Source: a virus. From it: 29,779 bases of DNA. Both the position numbers and the translations under genes were made by a program. Within the stretch, counting starts at the first letter, position 1. Each line of letters starts with the position of its first letter. The notes below the pieces were generated by a model that was not told the origin of the DNA, did not search any database, and saw nothing but the letters and a program-made list of their open reading frames with translations. Shown one piece after another: positions 1 through 6,608 of this stretch. The stretch spans positions 1 to 29,779 of the IMG/VR virus record IMGVR_UViG_3300050821_005403. One strand, written 5' to 3'.

Positions 1-219
1 TACGACGGCACCAGCGGCGCGCGGGACAAGTCCGGTCACGACTGGAACATCGCGCTGCGCACCATGCAGGGCTACCTGGCCGCCGTGCCGGACGCCTCAA
101 GGACGCAGCACATCGGTGATCGCGAGGGCATGTTCTCGAACGCGAGCACGCTCGCCTGGAGCAAGGCCGCATCGTTCCGGCCGCACCGCGACCCCGTCGA
201 GTTCAGGCTTGAGCCATGA
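1..219 (+). CDS. C-terminal part of an unrecognised protein (5' truncated)
   Basis: Frame 1 is open from the window edge to a TGA at 217-219 and gives the last 72 residues of a protein whose start lies outside the window. I see no diagnostic motif; the fragment contains several Trp and His residues and ends FRLEP. Its stop overlaps the ATG of the next small ORF (ATGA, 216-219), which supports real coding and coupled translation. Its place just ahead of a glycosyltransferase/methyltransferase fusion suggests another accessory, perhaps glycan-related, enzyme. That is context only. Confidence 0.6.
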   Translation, partial: YDGTSGARDKSGHDWNIALRTMQGYLAAVPDASRTQHIGDREGMFSNASTLAWSKAASFRPHRDPVEFRLEP

Positions 220-305
220 CGGTGCCGCACATCGACTGGTCGCCGACAGGCAACCCGCTGGTGCCGACCAGGCATCCGGTCTGGGTGTGGTGGTGGTGGC
301 GATGA
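216..305 (+). CDS. 29-residue mini-gene with Trp-rich C-terminus
   Basis: A very short ORF begins at ATG 216, overlapping the previous stop (ATGA), and ends at TGA 303-305, which overlaps the ATG of the next gene (ATGA, 302-305). Coupling at both ends is the main evidence for translation. The peptide starts MTVPHIDW and ends WVWWWWR. It is too short for a domain. Either it is a true micro-peptide, perhaps membrane-interface seeking because of the Trp cluster, or it is only a coupling device carrying ribosomes from gene to gene. No Shine-Dalgarno sequence is obvious for either neighbour, which fits re-initiation. Confidence 0.45.
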   Translation: MTVPHIDWSPTGNPLVPTRHPVWVWWWWR

Positions 306-1711
306 GGCGCATCTGGGACACGCTCCCGTACTGGGACGAGCAGGACATGCTCCGCCTCCACCTGGAGGAGGTCGGCCCGTACGTCCACAAGGTGATCATC
401 ACCGAGGCGCGGACGACCTTCCGGGGCGACCCGAAGCCGCTGTACGTTGACCACGCCGCCTTCGCCGAGTGGGACGACAAGATCATCCACGTGGTCGCGG
501 ACATTCCCGAGACGGACAGCGCGTGGGCACGGGAGTTCGCGCAGCGCGATGCCGCCTGGGGCGCGCTGATCGACGCCGGAGCCGAGCTGGAGGACCTGGT
601 CATCATCGGGGACACCGATGAGATCCCCTCCCTGGGCGCGCTGTCCTGGCGCGGCTGGCCGGTCTGCGCCCTGCAGATGCGCACGACACTGCACGCGGTG
701 GACTGGATCGTGCCGGACTGGTACCGCCTCCCGACGCAGACAGTGCTGGCGACTGTGCGCTGGCTGAAGTCGCAGCACGGACAGCTCGCTAAGGTGCGCC
801 AGGACCGGCAGCCTTACCCGGTACTCCAGAACGGCGGCTGGCACTTCTCCTGGACCGGCGGGCCGGAGAAGATGGCGGACAAGCTCGTCACCGGCACCTC
901 GCACACCGAGATCGCCGGGACGCTGGAGGACGCGCTCATCCGCTCCGGCCTGCGCTACACGCAGGGTGCGAACGGCCCGACCGGAGCCCCGGTCGAGCCC
1001 GCCGTCGTCGATGAGACCTGGCCGCTCATGATCCGCGAGCGGCGCTGCCCGCCTGAGTGGTTCCGGCCGGAAGGCTCGGAGCGCGACTGGGTCCGTCCCG
1101 CCTCTGATGATCCCGCCGAGATCATGGACTTCCTGTGGTCGGGCTGGACGACGGGCGAGCTCGCGTTCGAGGTCGGCGCGAACTGCGGCCAGTCGCTGGA
1201 CAGGCTGCTGCGCAGCTACAGGCGCGTCGTGGCGTTCGAGCCGCTCCCGGCCGCGTACCGCATCGCGGCGCACGTAACCGGCGCGGATGTCCGCAACGCC
1301 GCCGTGTCCGACCGGGACGGCGAGGTGACCCTCACGCTGGAGAACAGTCAGCTGCTGTCCAGCACGCACGAGGGCTACGCCCGGCTCGGCCTGGAGAAGA
1401 ACGACACAGTCACGGTGCCGTGCGTCATGCTCGACACGGTCATGGACGCCGAGGGCGTGCCGGCCTTCGTCAACATGGATGTCGAGGGTCATGAGCTGAG
1501 CGTGCTGCGCGGCGCGCTGCGCCTGCTCGGCAAGAACCGGACCCAGTGGCTGATCGAGTTCCACAGTCAGGAGCAGCAGGAGAAGTGCGCGAAGCTGCTG
1601 GACGACTTCGGCTGTGATGTGCAGATTGTCCGGCATCCGCACTACGCGCCGGGCTCCCAGTTCTATCTCCAGCATGGCTGGCTGAAGGCGGTGCCGAGTG
1701 CCCACAATTAA
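302..1711 (+). CDS. Glycosyltransferase family 17 / FkbM methyltransferase fusion
   Basis: This 469-residue protein combines two enzymes. Residues about 4-230 match the GT17 (beta-1,4-mannosyl-glycoprotein GlcNAc-transferase-like) pattern: TEARTTFRG at 35-43, an acidic GDTDEIPS at 103-110 and GGWHFSW at 178-184. Residues about 285-440 match the FkbM SAM-dependent methyltransferase family: the SAM-binding loop FEVGANCGQS at 289-298, AFEP at 311-314 and NMDVEGHELS at 391-400. A likely role is adding a sugar and methylating a glycan of the virion or host envelope; the substrate is unknown. The frame is open further upstream, but ATG 302 is preferred because the GT17 domain starts at once and it overlaps the previous stop. 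Confidence 0.8.
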   Translation: MRRIWDTLPYWDEQDMLRLHLEEVGPYVHKVIITEARTTFRGDPKPLYVDHAAFAEWDDKIIHVVADIPETDSAWAREFAQRDAAWGALIDAGAELEDLVIIGDTDEIPSLGALSWRGWPVCALQMRTTLHAVDWIVPDWYRLPTQTVLATVRWLKSQHGQLAKVRQDRQPYPVLQNGGWHFSWTGGPEKMADKLVTGTSHTEIAGTLEDALIRSGLRYTQGANGPTGAPVEPAVVDETWPLMIRERRCPPEWFRPEGSERDWVRPASDDPAEIMDFLWSGWTTGELAFEVGANCGQSLDRLLRSYRRVVAFEPLPAAYRIAAHVTGADVRNAAVSDRDGEVTLTLENSQLLSSTHEGYARLGLEKNDTVTVPCVMLDTVMDAEGVPAFVNMDVEGHELSVLRGALRLLGKNRTQWLIEFHSQEQQEKCAKLLDDFGCDVQIVRHPHYAPGSQFYLQHGWLKAVPSAHN

Positions 1712-1979
1712 CCTGCCGCCCGGCAACAAGCGGCTGACCTTCGCCGATGGCAGCGAGCCGGTGAACGCGAACCGTCGCGGTCATGCCGTCGTCACCGACG
1801 CGCAGGCGAAGATGATCAACTCGATGACCGGGAACGGCGAGGGCGGCTTGATCAATGCCCTTGGCGGCGAGTACGGTCCCGGCGCGGTCGGCGGCAGGAT
1901 CTGCTCCTGCGGGCCGACCGTTTTCTACGAGTGGACGAAGACCTGCCCGAAATGCGGCGCGGAGACTGCGCCCCGATGA
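1698..1979 (+). CDS. Small zinc-ribbon protein
   Basis: A 93-residue protein starting at GTG 1698, inside the end of the upstream gene (14-bp overlap), and ending at TGA 1977-1979, which overlaps the next ATG. The last third carries two paired cysteines, CSC (about residues 69-71) and CPKCG (about 85-89), typical of a zinc ribbon. The first two thirds are Gly/Asn-rich with no known motif. It is probably a small zinc-binding accessory protein translated with the glycosyltransferase gene. Specific function not recognised. Confidence 0.7.
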   Translation: MPTINLPPGNKRLTFADGSEPVNANRRGHAVVTDAQAKMINSMTGNGEGGLINALGGEYGPGAVGGRICSCGPTVFYEWTKTCPKCGAETAPR

Positions 1980-2512
1980 TCAGGACGCTCGGCGGCACCG
2001 TCGATGTCCTGCCGGGTGACTTCGCCGCCGTCCGGCTGGAGAGCCCGGTCGGCACTGCGATTCGCGTCGGCGAGCTACTCAACGGCGACGGCTTCCGCGA
2101 CTACGAGCACGCGATCTTCTACGTCGGCGGCAAGGACGATCTGATCCTGGAGGCCGAGCCGGGCAAGCTCGGTGCCCGCCTGGTGCCCTACCACTACGAC
2201 AGCACAGGCGTCCTGTGGTCGAGCCAGAACCCGAGGCTCGGGCTGACAGCGATGCAGCGCGCAGCGGCCCCGCAGATCGCGGACAGGTACAAGGGAGTCC
2301 CGTACTCGTTCCTCGACTACGGCGCGCTGGCGCTGCATCGGCTGCACATTCCCGCGCCTGACCTGAAGGCTTACATCGCGAGCACCGACCACGCAATATG
2401 TTCACAGCTTGTGGACATGTGCCGGTTCACGATGGGCAACCACCTGTTTGCTGACAACCGCTGGTTCGGCTACGTCACTCCTGCGGATCTTGCTGCACTG
2501 ATTCTCGCCTGA
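1976..2512 (+). CDS. Permuted papain-like (YiiX/NlpC-P60 type) protein
   Basis: From ATG 1976 (overlapping the previous stop as ATGA) the product has 178 residues. The order of motifs is that of circularly permuted papain-fold proteins of the YiiX/LRAT group: PGDFAAVR near residue 13, a His in YEHAIFYVG (His45), an acidic strand ILEAEPG (57-63), then the putative nucleophile Cys142 in AICSQLV. This family includes amidases, peptidases and acyltransferases acting on cell-wall or lipid substrates; which activity applies here cannot be told. The frame continues upstream to 1931, but that start would lie deep in the preceding gene. Its 3' end overlaps a convergent minus-strand gene by 38 bp. Confidence 0.7.
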   Translation: MIRTLGGTVDVLPGDFAAVRLESPVGTAIRVGELLNGDGFRDYEHAIFYVGGKDDLILEAEPGKLGARLVPYHYDSTGVLWSSQNPRLGLTAMQRAAAPQIADRYKGVPYSFLDYGALALHRLHIPAPDLKAYIASTDHAICSQLVDMCRFTMGNHLFADNRWFGYVTPADLAALILA

Positions 2513-2633
2513 TCTCCGCGTAGATACACGGGTTACAGATCCGTTCCCGATCCGGCGCGGAGTCCTGAACGACCCTCATGCCCGACCCGCATCGGATGCA
2601 GTGCACGGCGAGGACGACCGGCCGCCTGCTCAC
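2475..2633 (-). CDS. 52-residue CxxC/CxxC zinc-ribbon protein
   Basis: A short minus-strand ORF starting at GTG 2633 (GTGA overlap with the upstream gene's stop at 2630-2632) and ending at TGA 2475-2477, inside the 3' end of the converging plus-strand gene. It encodes CIRCG at about residues 12-16 and CNPC at about 33-36, a compact zinc-ribbon layout in a basic and acidic background. Coupled translation with two upstream genes makes it convincing despite its length. Function unknown; DNA, RNA or protein binding through the zinc site is plausible. Confidence 0.6.
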   Translation of the reverse strand: MSRRPVVLAVHCIRCGSGMRVVQDSAPDRERICNPCIYAEIRRESVQQDPQE

Positions 2634-2833
2634 CCGTGCTCGCGGTGCCGCTCAGCGAAGCTCTCCGCCTCGCTCGCGTCGCTAGTGACGATGTGATGAC
2701 CAGCCCGGCAGGTACAGATGAACTGCTCGCCGGAGCGCGTCACAGCCAGCACCCGGCGCTTAGTCAGGGCGGTCTTCGCCGCCACGACCTCGCGCTCGGG
2801 GGCTAGCTGCGGGTCGTAGAGCTTCCGCGTCAC
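2630..2833 (-). CDS. Small protein of unknown function (67 aa)
   Basis: It begins at GTG 2833, overlapping the stop of the DUF1707-like membrane gene (GTGA at 2830-2833), and gives 67 residues starting MTRKLYDPQL. It contains an FICTCRAGHH segment (about residues 38-47) that could bind a metal through two Cys and two His, and a charged tail ending EREHG-like. The open frame extends further upstream, but that part is antisense-like and overlaps the membrane gene. It is the middle member of a three-gene minus-strand operon. Function not recognised. Confidence 0.6.
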   Translation of the reverse strand: MTRKLYDPQLAPEREVVAAKTALTKRRVLAVTRSGEQFICTCRAGHHIVTSDASEAESFAERHREHG

Positions 2834-3558
2834 TGTGACTTCGTCGCACAGTAGTCGGCGGCCGCCAGGAACCAGATGGCGGAGACCACAATGAGCAGCG
2901 CGCCCGCGACCCACTTAGCGACGGTGTGGTGCCCGCTGAAGAAGACCAGCGCGCTGAACAGTGCCAGCAGGACCGACGGCGGGAAGCTGAAGATCCCGAC
3001 CAGGAGCTTGCGGTGGTCCTTCAGCCACTTGCCCAGGTCCGGCTCGTCAGCGCCGGGGGCCATGGAGCCGTGGTACTTCTTCTCCTGCCGCATCGGCGGC
3101 AGGTCGTCCATGACGGCGGCTAGCTGCTTGGCCGTCCGCGCCTCGTTGACGTAGGCGACCCGGCGGTCGTACTCGCCGTCCTCGCTTTCGAGGAAGTAGC
3201 CGTTCACCTGAAGCTCGGCGAGCCACTCATGCGCGCGTGCCCGGTGCTTGTCCCCGATGCGCTCCTCGGAGATGATCCTGATCTCCTCAGGGAGCTGCTC
3301 GACATCAGACGGCACCTCCGTCTTGCGGATCTTGCGCTTCTCGGTCTCCGCCTTCACCTCGACGGTGCGCGTCTCCGACCTGCTGTAGTTCTGTGCTCCT
3401 GTGCTCATGCCTTCCCTTCCCATGATCTGCGGTACTGCTGTCGGGTACGGCTGGAACCGCCCGGTCGCGATGTCCGAGTCGCTGAGATAGTCGCCAGTCC
3501 AGCTGTCGAACCACCCGCCAGAGGGCATCTTGACGAACCGATCCGTGTAGGACCCCAC
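2830..3558 (-). CDS. DUF1707-like (SHOCT-type) two-helix membrane protein
   Basis: A 242-residue protein from GTG 3558, with AGGAG at 3570-3566 seven bases ahead. Residues about 101-155 (RARAHEWL through LAAVMDDLP) follow the DUF1707 pattern, a short helical domain common in actinomycete membrane proteins. Two membrane helices lie at about 184-208 and 212-234, close to the C-terminus. The N-terminal 60 residues are aromatic and Gly/Pro-rich, and 65-100 are highly charged. It is probably anchored in the host membrane with its large N-terminal part in the cytoplasm. A host-takeover, exclusion or envelope role is possible but not shown. It leads the minus-strand operon running to 2475. Confidence 0.65.
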   Translation of the reverse strand: MGSYTDRFVKMPSGGWFDSWTGDYLSDSDIATGRFQPYPTAVPQIMGREGMSTGAQNYSRSETRTVEVKAETEKRKIRKTEVPSDVEQLPEEIRIISEERIGDKHRARAHEWLAELQVNGYFLESEDGEYDRRVAYVNEARTAKQLAAVMDDLPPMRQEKKYHGSMAPGADEPDLGKWLKDHRKLLVGIFSFPPSVLLALFSALVFFSGHHTVAKWVAGALLIVVSAIWFLAAADYCATKSQ

Positions 3559-3607
3559 AATCGTTCTCCTCTCGTTTCCCTTCTCCAGATAGAAAGGCTA
3601 CACCAAC
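3559..3607. promoter_or_regulatory. Short divergent control region
   Basis: These 49 bases separate the minus-strand membrane gene from the plus-strand gene at 3608. They hold the Shine-Dalgarno of the minus gene (AGGAG, 3570-3566) and GAAAGG about 12 bases before the plus-strand ATG. There is room for only one compact promoter in each direction, with elements reaching into the opposite gene. I could not identify clear -35/-10 pairs. Confidence 0.3.
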
Positions 3608-4288
3608 ATGACCCTGTACGCTCGCGCGGATGTCTCGTACGTCTGCGTTCCCGCTGAGAGCGGAGGCTGCGGCACGCCGCATAGCCGACCCGTGATCAAC
3701 GGGGCACCAGCCCCTCAGTTCGTCCTCAACTGCCAGGCCTGCGAGAACTTCCTGCGCGCCGACATCGCCCGCTCCGGCGGCAGCAAGAAGGTGCGCACCA
3801 TCAACGGCGACTCCGGCCTCGCGCTCAAGGAGCGCTACCTCGGCCTGTGGGGCTCCTCGCCGGACACGGTCCCTGAGGCTCCCGACGACGAGCTCAAGCG
3901 GGAGCACGACGAGCAGGCGATGGTCACCAAGAACGCCGCCAGCCAGACCCAGACCCTCGCCCAGATCGGTGACGCGGTCAAGGGCAACGCCGAGCTGATG
4001 GAGAAGTTCATCGAGCTACAGCTCGCGCTGGCGAAGAACGAGCAGTCGCGCCAGGCGGAGGCGCAGCTCGCCGTGCCGCCTCTCCCTGCCGGTGAGCAGA
4101 AGCGTGCCGAGCCGCGCATGTACGAGTACCAGGTCGGCGGCGTCCTCGCAGCGGAGAACTCCTACACCGCCGAGAGCCGCGCCTGCCAGGACTGCGGCAC
4201 CATGATCGAGCGCCAGCCAGGGCAGAAGGGCGCGCTGCCGTGGCGCTGCCCTGACTGCAAGGCGGCAAAGCGGCGGAAGGCCAGCTAG
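3608..4288 (+). CDS. Protein with N- and C-terminal cysteine clusters; ends in UAG with an in-frame extension
   Basis: A 226-residue protein starting at ATG 3608. The N-terminal 50 residues carry Cys13, Cys21, Cys42 and Cys45. The middle (about 90-150) is acidic, polar and probably helical. The C-terminus has a second zinc ribbon, CQDCG near 193 and CPDC near 214, followed by a basic tail KRRKAS. Its position at the start of a late-gene run ahead of the head-tail adaptor suggests a virion-assembly protein, but I do not recognise the family. It stops at TAG 4286-4288, and the same frame stays open for 64 codons after it (see 4286-4288). Confidence 0.65.
   Translation: MTLYARADVSYVCVPAESGGCGTPHSRPVINGAPAPQFVLNCQACENFLRADIARSGGSKKVRTINGDSGLALKERYLGLWGSSPDTVPEAPDDELKREHDEQAMVTKNAASQTQTLAQIGDAVKGNAELMEKFIELQLALAKNEQSRQAEAQLAVPPLPAGEQKRAEPRMYEYQVGGVLAAENSYTAESRACQDCGTMIERQPGQKGALPWRCPDCKAAKRRKAS
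4286..4288 (+). promoter_or_regulatory. Candidate UAG readthrough site between two in-frame zinc-binding ORFs
   Basis: The TAG ending the 3608 ORF is followed, with no other base between, by an in-frame TTG and 63 further codons up to TGA 4478-4480. Because this genome carries at least one tRNA with a CUA anticodon (7657-7737), reading through would make a fused protein of about 290 residues. The alternative is ordinary initiation at TTG 4289 from GGAAGG at 4275-4280 (8-base spacing). The sequence alone does not decide. Confidence 0.35.
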
Positions 4289-4480
4289 TTGTCGCGGGCG
4301 GCGGGTCTGTGCAGGCTGTGCGGCGGTCCACGCCGTGGCAAGTCCGCCCGGCTCGCCGCCCCCGTCGCTGACTGCGGCCGCTGCGGCGTCGCGATCTGCC
4401 CCCGGCACATGGTCTGGGACACAGATCGTGCGCTCTGCACCAAATGTGCTCGGATACTCGGCAGGGCCAAGCAAGCCTGA
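4289..4480 (+). CDS. Cys-rich zinc-binding domain (63 aa), separate or as a readthrough extension
   Basis: The ORF runs from TTG 4289 to TGA 4478-4480. It is packed with metal ligands: CRLCG near residue 8, CGRCGVAICPRH near 29-40 and CTKCA near 50, a spacing reminiscent of B-box or double zinc-ribbon folds. A basic stretch RRGKSARL lies between the first two clusters. It is in the same frame as the 3608 ORF and directly follows that ORF's UAG, so it is either a translationally coupled small gene with a rare TTG start or a suppressed-stop extension. Array A follows 15 bases downstream. Confidence 0.55.
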   Translation: MSRAAGLCRLCGGPRRGKSARLAAPVADCGRCGVAICPRHMVWDTDRALCTKCARILGRAKQA

Positions 4481-4495
4481 CCCTGCCGAGCTCCT

Positions 4496-4555
4496 CCCTG
4501 CCTCGCCTTGCCGCGCCCTGCCTTGCCCAGCCATACCTTGCCAGGCCATGCCTCG
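4496..4555 (+). repeat. Pentamer array A (CCNNG x12)
   Basis: Twelve consecutive 5-bp units of the form CCNNG fill 4496-4555 without a register break; only one unit (CCATA) departs from the pattern. Positions 3 and 4 vary freely while CC and G are kept, so this is a degenerate pentamer repeat rather than a simple satellite. It fills most of the 106-bp gap between 4480 and the adaptor gene at 4587. Confidence 0.85.
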
Positions 4556-4586
4556 CAGTCGCCGATCTTAGCCGGAAGGGGATGAC

Positions 4587-5537
4587 ATGACCACCCCGAT
4601 TGGTCCTTTGTCACCATATGTCACCCCTGCCATCCTTCAGGCAGCGCCGACCGGAATCTCCTGGGCGAGCATCCCGTCCGGCAGCCAGACCACGCCGGAG
4701 GCGAAGGCAGCCGAGATTTTGAATATTTGTAATCGCGCGACAAGCATGGCGGAAGGCTATACAAACCAGGTCTTGCGCGCCTCGCTGGACACGGAGTTCG
4801 TGCAGGGACCGGACTACTACTCAACGCTCCAGCCAGCGACGGGGAACATCCGGCTTATCTTGCAGAGATGGCCGATCATGAATATCCTGGCCGTCTCCGT
4901 CTCGCCGAACACCTTCCCGCGCTCCTTCACCTCGCTGCCTGCCGGCTACTGGGCGGCGGATGTCCCGGTCCTGGGCGTGTACGGCTCGACCGCTGCAGGC
5001 GGCTCCGCTCAGGGCGGCCAGGCGATCATCATCTCCGGCCAGGCAGGCGGCGGCTGGGATCTCGGCCGCAAGGGCTGGGTGGTCCAGGTCCAGTATGTGT
5101 CCGGCTGGCCGCATACGACCCTCACGGCTGCCGCCAGTCCTGGCGACGTCGTCCTGCAGGTCGATGACTGCACCGGCTGGGCTGTCACGAACGACCTGGG
5201 CGAGACCGGCGCTCGCGGCAGCATCTACGATCCTGGCGGCAACCAGGAGCAGCTGACCGCGACCGCCTCGACCGTGACATCCGGGCCGGGGACGCTGACC
5301 CTGTCCACCCCGGTGCTGTACGCGCACCCGGTCAACACGATGTTCTCCACGCTGCCGACGACGATCCAGTGGGCCTGCGTTCTGTACAGCGCCAGCATCG
5401 CCCTGACTCGCGGCGCGACCGCCACCTCGGTGCACACGATTCCCGGCGGCGGCGCCGGCACCCCGGCACTGCGCGGGCCGGAGTCCCTGCTGGAGGAAGC
5501 TGAGCTGCTCCTGCACTCCTACCGCCGGGTCATCTGA
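4587..5537 (+). CDS. Head-tail adaptor/connector protein
   Basis: A 316-residue protein from ATG 4587, with AAGGGG about 6-10 bases upstream. The N-terminal half (helical AEILNICNRATSM region, then RLILQRWPIMNIL) resembles gp6-type head-tail connectors, which start with packed helices. About residues 177-255 form an inserted beta-rich module that also appears in two other structural proteins here. The C-terminal helix (SLLEEAELLLHSYRRVI) is typical of connectors. It would act at the portal-tail joint. The assignment rests on gene order and local pattern, not on a strong motif. It overlaps the next start (TGATG). Confidence 0.55.
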   Translation: MTTPIGPLSPYVTPAILQAAPTGISWASIPSGSQTTPEAKAAEILNICNRATSMAEGYTNQVLRASLDTEFVQGPDYYSTLQPATGNIRLILQRWPIMNILAVSVSPNTFPRSFTSLPAGYWAADVPVLGVYGSTAAGGSAQGGQAIIISGQAGGGWDLGRKGWVVQVQYVSGWPHTTLTAAASPGDVVLQVDDCTGWAVTNDLGETGARGSIYDPGGNQEQLTATASTVTSGPGTLTLSTPVLYAHPVNTMFSTLPTTIQWACVLYSASIALTRGATATSVHTIPGGGAGTPALRGPESLLEEAELLLHSYRRVI

Positions 5538-5869
5538 TGCGCGCCCGGCACGGCACAAGGCGCAGCACGCGGCACAGCACGCGCCGCGTCGCGCGGCGGA
5601 CTACAGGCGTGCGCGCGGCTGTCTCAGCTCGCCGTCATGCTGCCTCCACGGCCCGCCGCAAGGCGAGTGCCCGCCGTACCACCTCGCCGGGATTCAGGGG
5701 CGACTCGCCGCAGCGGCTCGCCTCCCGGCTGAAGGCCGCGCACAAGAGAGGTCCCGGCCGCCTCCGGCGATCCCGTAACGCGCAGTCCGCGCGCCCGGCC
5801 CGCCCGGCGCGCGGCCGCAGGCTGGCGCACCGCCCAGCGAAGCCGCAGGCGCGGCGGGCACGGAGGTAG
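5537..5869 (+). CDS. Protamine-like Arg-rich basic protein
   Basis: A 110-residue protein from ATG 5537 (overlapping the adaptor's TGA) to TAG 5867-5869. I count 34 Arg, 4 Lys, 5 His, one Asp and no Glu, so it is extremely basic throughout and probably disordered. Motifs are short: RR pairs, ARPARPARG and SR dipeptides. Tight coupling on both sides (TGATG upstream; GGAGG before the next ATG lies in its 3' end) supports expression. It may bind packaged DNA or RNA, or plug the connector. A spurious open frame in GC-rich DNA is the alternative, made less likely by the coupling. Confidence 0.55.
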   Translation: MRARHGTRRSTRHSTRRVARRTTGVRAAVSARRHAASTARRKASARRTTSPGFRGDSPQRLASRLKAAHKRGPGRLRRSRNAQSARPARPARGRRLAHRPAKPQARRARR

Positions 5870-5871
5870 CC

Positions 5872-6417
5872 ATGCCGATAAGCTCGACGCTCAGCTACAT
5901 CAAGAGCCTGCTCGACCAGCTCCCGATGCCTGGCGGCGCGCCCCCGCTGAACTGCTTCATCACGCCATTCCCCGGCTACGACAACCCGACGGCAGCGCCG
6001 ACGGCGTACGTCTGGCCGATGAGCGGCGAGGAGAGCCGGAGCCCGGATCGCGGCGGCTCGGTGCCGCGTGCACTGGTCAAGCCGCAGTGGCCGCAGGGCG
6101 CGGGCATCCCGACGCCGAACTGCGGCATCAAGGCGATCGACCACTCCATCCACCTGTACGTCATCTGGGATCAGGCGAACGACGACGAGCAGGCGGACTC
6201 GTGGTTCCCCGGCATGATCGACGCCATCGCCTGGCAGCTGCGGGTGTCCACTGACCCGGTCGTGATCACCGACCCGTACGACGGCACCGTCTCCTCACTG
6301 ATCGACGTCGGTGAAACATTGCCATACCAGATCACCGTTAGGTACTTGGAAGATCAGCGATATCTCCGATATGACTGCTTGATGCCACTTCCGATCATGG
6401 AGTTGATCCAGTCTTAA
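5872..6417 (+). CDS. Tail-terminator-like / head-tail joining protein
   Basis: A 181-residue protein starting at ATG 5872 behind GGAGG (about 5862-5866), ending TAA. It opens with a helix (SYIKSLLDQL) and continues with beta strands such as IHLYVIWDQ, WQLRVSTDPVVITDP and LPYQITVRYLED. This is the layout of siphoviral tail-terminator and joining proteins, which form rings at the top of the tail. Size and place, between connector and major tail protein, agree. No unique signature, so the call is moderate. Array B follows. Confidence 0.5.
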   Translation: MPISSTLSYIKSLLDQLPMPGGAPPLNCFITPFPGYDNPTAAPTAYVWPMSGEESRSPDRGGSVPRALVKPQWPQGAGIPTPNCGIKAIDHSIHLYVIWDQANDDEQADSWFPGMIDAIAWQLRVSTDPVVITDPYDGTVSSLIDVGETLPYQITVRYLEDQRYLRYDCLMPLPIMELIQS

Positions 6418-6443
6418 ATCCCGATAGACTGGCGTCATTGCCG

Positions 6444-6608
6444 GGCATATGGCTGGGCTAGCTGGGGGCATGGTGTGGCTCGCTCCGGCAGGGCGAGGCA
6501 GGCACGCGGCAGGGCGCGGCGTGGCTAGGCGTGGCAAGGCGAGGCAGGGCAGGGACTCGGCGCGGCGCGGTTCGGCCGGGTACGGCGTGGCAGGCATAGG
6601 GTAGGCGA
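6444..6608 (-). repeat. Pentamer array B (GGCNN on + strand; inverted relative to the others)
   Basis: The whole gap before the methyltransferase gene is made of GGCNN units. From 6508 to 6552 nine units are perfect, a 6-bp unit GGACTC follows (6553-6558), and ten more units, some degenerate, run to 6608, directly against the ATG at 6609. The stretch 6444-6507 is looser, with register slips. This is the reverse complement of the unit in arrays A, C, D and E. Confidence 0.85.
6597..6602 (+). promoter_or_regulatory. Candidate leaderless -10 element (TAGGGT)
   Basis: TAGGGT at 6597-6602 is followed by exactly six bases and then ATG 6609, the spacing of actinomycete leaderless promoters (TANNNT-N6-ATG). 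No convincing -35 box is visible in the array upstream. The same hexamer lies seven bases before the ATG at the inner end of array C. Confidence 0.4.
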
